From positions 310,001 to 374,000 of the forward strand of contig JBPKMA010000001.1 in the NCBI GenBank assembly GCA_051293835.1: DNA of 64,000 bases. The letters are read 5' to 3'. Position numbers and translations under genes: made by a program. This DNA is from DATLZU01 sp051293835 (GTDB lineage Bacteria > Nitrospirota > Nitrospiria > Nitrospirales > Nitrospiraceae). This document shows positions 60,797 through 64,000 of this stretch, piece by piece; position 1 is the first letter of the stretch, and every line of letters starts with the position of its first letter. The notes under the pieces are model-generated. The model did no database searches. It saw only the letters and a list, made by a program, of their open reading frames with translations, and was not told where the DNA came from.

Positions 60797-60826
60797 TTGA
60801 CTCTCATCTTGAGGCGCCGATATAAT
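60797..60826 (+). promoter_or_regulatory. Promoter of ccsA-hemA-hemC
   Basis: TTGACT (60797-60802), 18-bp spacer, perfect TATAAT (60821-60826); leader about 48 nt to ATG 60881. Confidence 0.65.
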
Positions 60827-60880
60827 TTGCAATTCTGAAGCCGCCCGTTTTTTCTGGAAAGTTGAGGAGATAGACCCAAT

Positions 60881-61684
60881 ATGGCGGTCTTCTTCTTCAC
60901 GGCGACGATGGTGCTCTATTTGGCGGGCACCGTGTTCTTTCTCGCCTACTTGTTGCGGCGGTCAGAGGCTCTTTCCAAGGTTTCGCTGGGGGTCACCGCT
61001 GTCGGTTTCGGAGTCCACACGCTGGCGCTTGCGATGCGAATGCTCGGAACGGACCAGGCCCCGCTTCCGAGTTTTCATGAGGCGCTGTCTTTTTTCGCCT
61101 GGACACTGGTCCTCGTCTTCCTGGCCGTTGAATTTCGGCATCGCATTCACGTTCTCGGCTCCTTTATTCTGCCTCTGGCGTTGTTGTCTCTCGTCTCTGC
61201 CGCCGTCCTCCCGGAGCAAGTGCCGACACTGAAGCCTGTTCTGAAGACCTTATGGGTCCACGTGGCGCTCAGTATGCTAGGCGCGGTCGGATTCGCCGTC
61301 GCGTTCGTCGCCGGTGTAATGTACCTCATTCAGGACGGGTTGTTGAAGTCGAAGCGGTTCAATGTCTTGTACACCAAACTGCCCGCGCTGGACTTCTTGG
61401 ATCATCTCAACCAACAGTCGATCGTGTTCGGTTTTCCGCTCCTGACACTGGGCATCATCACGGGAGCGATTTCGGCAGGATTAACTAAGGGTTCTTACTT
61501 GAGCTGGAATCCCGAACAGACCTGGGCGCTTGTGACCTGGTTCTTTTATTTTGTGGTGCTCCTGGGTCGCTTGACGGTGGGCTGGAGGGCCAAGCGGGCG
61601 GCTTATCTGACCATCATCGGGTTTGCCGGTGTCATCCTGACGTTGGTAGGCGTTGTGCTCAAGGGGCACGGACAGGTTTCCTGA
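60881..61684 (+). CDS. Cytochrome c biogenesis protein CcsA/CcmC-like
   Basis: 267 aa with about eight transmembrane helices. SYLSWNPEQTWALVTW is the tryptophan-rich heme-handling motif (usually WxWD; here SWNPE). It delivers heme for cytochrome c maturation or is HemX-like. Its operon with hemA fits HemX as well as CcsA. Confidence 0.87.
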   Translation: MAVFFFTATMVLYLAGTVFFLAYLLRRSEALSKVSLGVTAVGFGVHTLALAMRMLGTDQAPLPSFHEALSFFAWTLVLVFLAVEFRHRIHVLGSFILPLALLSLVSAAVLPEQVPTLKPVLKTLWVHVALSMLGAVGFAVAFVAGVMYLIQDGLLKSKRFNVLYTKLPALDFLDHLNQQSIVFGFPLLTLGIITGAISAGLTKGSYLSWNPEQTWALVTWFFYFVVLLGRLTVGWRAKRAAYLTIIGFAGVILTLVGVVLKGHGQVS

Positions 61685-61685
61685 C

Positions 61686-63101
61686 ATGAACATCATCGTT
61701 GTCGGGCTCAGTCATAAAACGGCTCCGATTGAAATCCGCGAGCGGTTAGCGGTTCCTGAAAGCCGGATGGGCGAGGCGCTCAGCCGCCTATGCTCGTACC
61801 CTGGGATCAAGGAAGGCATCCTTCTCTCCACGTGCAACCGCGTCGAAGTTTACGCGGTGGTTGAGGACATCGAGTCAGGATATAGCCGAGTGCAGGAATT
61901 CCTCGCCGACACGCATCTCTCTCTCTCCTCAGAACAGTTGACTCCTCATCTTTACTGGCATGCTGGGGACAAGGCCATTGCGCACCTGTTTCGGGTTGCT
62001 GCCAGCTTGGATTCGATGATCGTCGGCGAGTCGCAGATTCTGGGACAATTAAAAGACGCCTTTGAGATCGCCCTTGCGCACAAGGCGACGGGATTGATTC
62101 TGAACAAGGTTGTGAAAAAAGCCATCTCCGTGGCCAAGCGCGTACGGACCGAAACCAAGATTGCGGAAATGGCCGTCTCTGTGAGCTACGCAGCCGTGGA
62201 ATTGGCCAAGAAGATTTTCTCCAATCTTCGTGAAAAAACGGTGCTCCTGGTAGGGGCGGGTGAAATGGCCAAGCTGGCGGCGCGGCATCTGATGGCGCAC
62301 GGCGTGCACCAGGTCCGGATCACCACACGTAATCCTCACGCTGCGATGGATCTGGCCCGTCGGTTTAACGCGATGCCCATTCCGTTCGAGGAGTTCCGTG
62401 ACGATATGGCCACAGCGGACATCGTGCTCGTCTCGACCGGTGCATCTCATTATTTGATTAGCGCCGAAGACGTGCAGCGGGCAGTCCGCCAGCGGATGAA
62501 CCGGCCCATGTTTCTGATCGATATTTCCGTCCCCCGAAACATCGATCCGGCGGTTCGACACATCGACAACGCGTTTCTCTTCGACATCGATGACCTCAAG
62601 ATGCGGGTCGAGCAGAATCGGGAAGAACGGCTGCAGGAAGCCGAGAAGGCCGAGCGGATGGTAGCAGAGGAAGTGGTCGTTTTGCGGCAATGGCTCAAAT
62701 CCTTGGAAGTCACCCCAACGATCGTTGCTCTTCGTGCCAGAACGGAGGAAATCAAGCGCGCGGAACTGGAGAAGACGTTGGGCCGTTTGGGGCATCTTTC
62801 GACCCACGAGCGGGAGTTGGTGCAGAATTTGGCGTCGGCCATAGTGAACAAACTCATTCACGGGACCATGGTGACGCTCAAGGCCGAGGCCAATTCATCG
62901 GATGGAGCCATGTTCGTCGAGGCGGCCCGCCGATTCTTTTGCCTAGAAGAGGCGCCGACGGGCCGATCTGGCGACGGGAACCGCAGCGATAGATGGGACC
63001 GCTTTGCCCGGCTGGTAACTCCCGCTCCGAGGCCGGAGCCTTTTGTGGCAGAAGAAGCAACAGAAGCTTCAGGGGAACAGGCGGGAGAGAAGAAGAGGTA
63101 G
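61686..63101 (+). CDS. hemA: Glutamyl-tRNA reductase
   Basis: 471 aa. SHKTAPIEIRERL and LSTCNRVEVYA with catalytic Cys50 are hallmark motifs; VGAGEMAKLAARHL binds NADPH. It makes glutamate-1-semialdehyde, the first step of heme synthesis. ATG 61686 lies 1 bp after the ccsA stop. Confidence 0.96.
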   Translation: MNIIVVGLSHKTAPIEIRERLAVPESRMGEALSRLCSYPGIKEGILLSTCNRVEVYAVVEDIESGYSRVQEFLADTHLSLSSEQLTPHLYWHAGDKAIAHLFRVAASLDSMIVGESQILGQLKDAFEIALAHKATGLILNKVVKKAISVAKRVRTETKIAEMAVSVSYAAVELAKKIFSNLREKTVLLVGAGEMAKLAARHLMAHGVHQVRITTRNPHAAMDLARRFNAMPIPFEEFRDDMATADIVLVSTGASHYLISAEDVQRAVRQRMNRPMFLIDISVPRNIDPAVRHIDNAFLFDIDDLKMRVEQNREERLQEAEKAERMVAEEVVVLRQWLKSLEVTPTIVALRARTEEIKRAELEKTLGRLGHLSTHERELVQNLASAIVNKLIHGTMVTLKAEANSSDGAMFVEAARRFFCLEEAPTGRSGDGNRSDRWDRFARLVTPAPRPEPFVAEEATEASGEQAGEKKR

Positions 63102-63154
63102 TGTCAAGCCTTATTGGCCGATGCGCCGGATGAGGCCCTTGGATTCGGGATTGC

Positions 63155-63544
63155 GTGCCGACAGGCTCCAAACTCTTCACCTGCCCGAAGTGCCTGCATT
63201 CGCATCTGGGGCATGATCCGTTGCCCGATCGTCCGCGGTGCAGATTTGACTACTGGGAGCGGCAAGGGTACCGCTGGAACGTCGTTGTCTATCTTCTGAC
63301 CATCCTTGGCTTGGTCAGCGTTCTCTTGGTCTCGTCGCATTACCGGGGATTGCTCGGGCTGGCGCTGCCTCTGGTAGATCCCGCGGTGAGGCAGCAAGCA
63401 CTCGAAGAGCAACTGTCCGGTGTGGACCGGCGAACGGAGTTTGATGCGTTACGGACTCCTGCTGCGGATCCTGGACGAGAGCCGGTTGCCGAAACATCGC
63501 GTTGGATGCCGCAATCGGCAAGTTGGTGTGAGGGGAGTTGGACG
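63155..63544 (+). CDS. Possible zinc-ribbon/membrane protein in frame with hemC
   Basis: The frame is open from GTG 63155 into hemC without a stop. Residues 1-130 show a possible zinc ribbon (C10-x2-C13 and C29), a transmembrane helix (about 41-60) and a polar linker. Either it is a separate gene that has lost its stop, or it is an N-terminal extension of HemC. HemC has its own ribosome site, so the status is unsure. Confidence 0.4.
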
Positions 63545-64000
63545 GTGACAGTGACGAACGGCGGGCGCAGATCGATGGTGCTCGGAACCCGAGGGAGCAA
63601 GCTGGCTCTTCGACAGAGCGAATGGGTGCGGACGCGGTTGCAGGAGATTTCGCCAGAGGTGTCAGTATCACTCAGGCGGATTCAGACCTCCGGTGACAAG
63701 ATTCTCGACGTCGCGCTTGCGAGGATCGGGGGCAAGGGACTCTTTGTTAAAGAAATTGAAGAGGCGCTTCTGCAAGGCGAGATCGATCTCGCGGTTCATA
63801 GCATGAAAGATGTGCCGACTACGCTGCCGGAGGGCCTTGCCATCCTCTGCGTACCCGTGCGGGAAGATCCTCGCGACGTTTTGATTGCTCGGAATGGCCA
63901 CGCGTTTTCGCAGTTGCCGACGGGAGCTCGGATCGGAACGAGCAGCCTGCGGAGGCAAGCTCAATTGCTGCACAACCGTCCTGACCTCAAAATCGAGATG
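63545..64000 (+). CDS. hemC: Porphobilinogen deaminase (partial, 5' part)
   Basis: The first 152 codons up to the window edge. LGTRGSKLALRQ and the catalytic-Asp motif HSMKDVPTTLP are clear. GTG 63545 has AGGGGAG 7 bp upstream; GTG 63551 and ATG 63575 are alternatives. It makes hydroxymethylbilane after hemA. Confidence 0.93.
   Translation, partial: MTVTNGGRRSMVLGTRGSKLALRQSEWVRTRLQEISPEVSVSLRRIQTSGDKILDVALARIGGKGLFVKEIEEALLQGEIDLAVHSMKDVPTTLPEGLAILCVPVREDPRDVLIARNGHAFSQLPTGARIGTSSLRRQAQLLHNRPDLKIEM

Noticed and set aside
1..64000. CRISPR arrays, prophage or intact insertion sequences
   Set aside because: No regularly spaced repeats, integrase, transposase or phage structural genes were found.

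Overview
The window reads as a chromosomal segment of a GC-rich (about 60%) Gram-negative bacterium. Outer-membrane lipid transport (mlaE-mlaF-mlaD), a CzcCBA-type RND efflux pump and cytochrome c maturation genes support a didermal, respiring cell. The mix of housekeeping genes (ccsA-hemA-hemC; rpsB-tsf-pyrH-frr; rplM-rpsI) with many small conserved proteins, B12-type radical SAM enzymes and sulfur-carrier proteins fits a Nitrospirota (Nitrospira-like) genome. That placement is an inference; no rRNA gene is present to settle it. No phage, intact insertion sequence or CRISPR array was seen.

Layout. 1-5.5 kb: metal RND efflux operon (TolC-type channel end, adaptor, CzcA pump, HEAT protein). 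5.5-9 kb: peptide deformylase, an MsbA-like ABC exporter and small proteins. 9-14.3 kb (minus strand): an eight-gene sulfur operon, thiS - cysK - thiF-like - thrC - moaD-like - NIL protein - moeB-like - JAMM peptidase, behind one good promoter. 14.4-19.6 kb: FAD oxidoreductase, PLD nuclease, FAD monooxygenase, degenerate nucleotidyltransferase and TPM protein. 19.7-27 kb: DUF3386-like protein, basic-tailed protein, ClpS-like protein, Cax exchanger, HemW, FmdB and small unknowns. 27-28.6 kb: methionine-salvage genes mtnB, mtnD and mtnC, all broken. 29-41 kb: proA, a methyltransferase, two tandem cobalamin-type radical SAM proteins, a degenerate J-domain protein, a third radical SAM protein with a DUF512-like tail, a 2OG-Fe(II)-type oxygenase, a PhzF protein, a quinone oxidoreductase and a CBS protein. 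41-46.4 kb: MoaB/MogA, a thioredoxin-like ferredoxin, a gamma-glutamylcyclotransferase, a Rieske protein, an HNH endonuclease, the siroheme synthase N-domain and a thiamine-binding protein. 46.6-58.4 kb (minus strand): mla genes, alr, frr, pyrH, tsf, rpsB, argJ, argC, rpsI, rplM, two bifunctional-nuclease paralogs and a YggX-like protein. 58.5-64 kb: tRNA-Leu(CAA), an exported protein, TusA, rsmI, ccsA, hemA and the start of hemC.

How it works together. The sulfur operon looks like a complete thiocarboxylate route: two small ubiquitin-fold carriers, two E1-like activators, a JAMM peptidase able to trim the residue after the carrier di-glycine, and two PLP enzymes that could receive the sulfur (cysteine synthase and threonine synthase-like). 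The radical SAM neighbourhood is the least explained part and the best candidate for an undescribed pathway.

Promoters. About a dozen genes are preceded by a TTGACA-like box and a TATAAT-like box, nearly always separated by 18 bp. For several genes the predicted transcript start lies within about 5 nt of the start codon, suggesting near-leaderless mRNAs.
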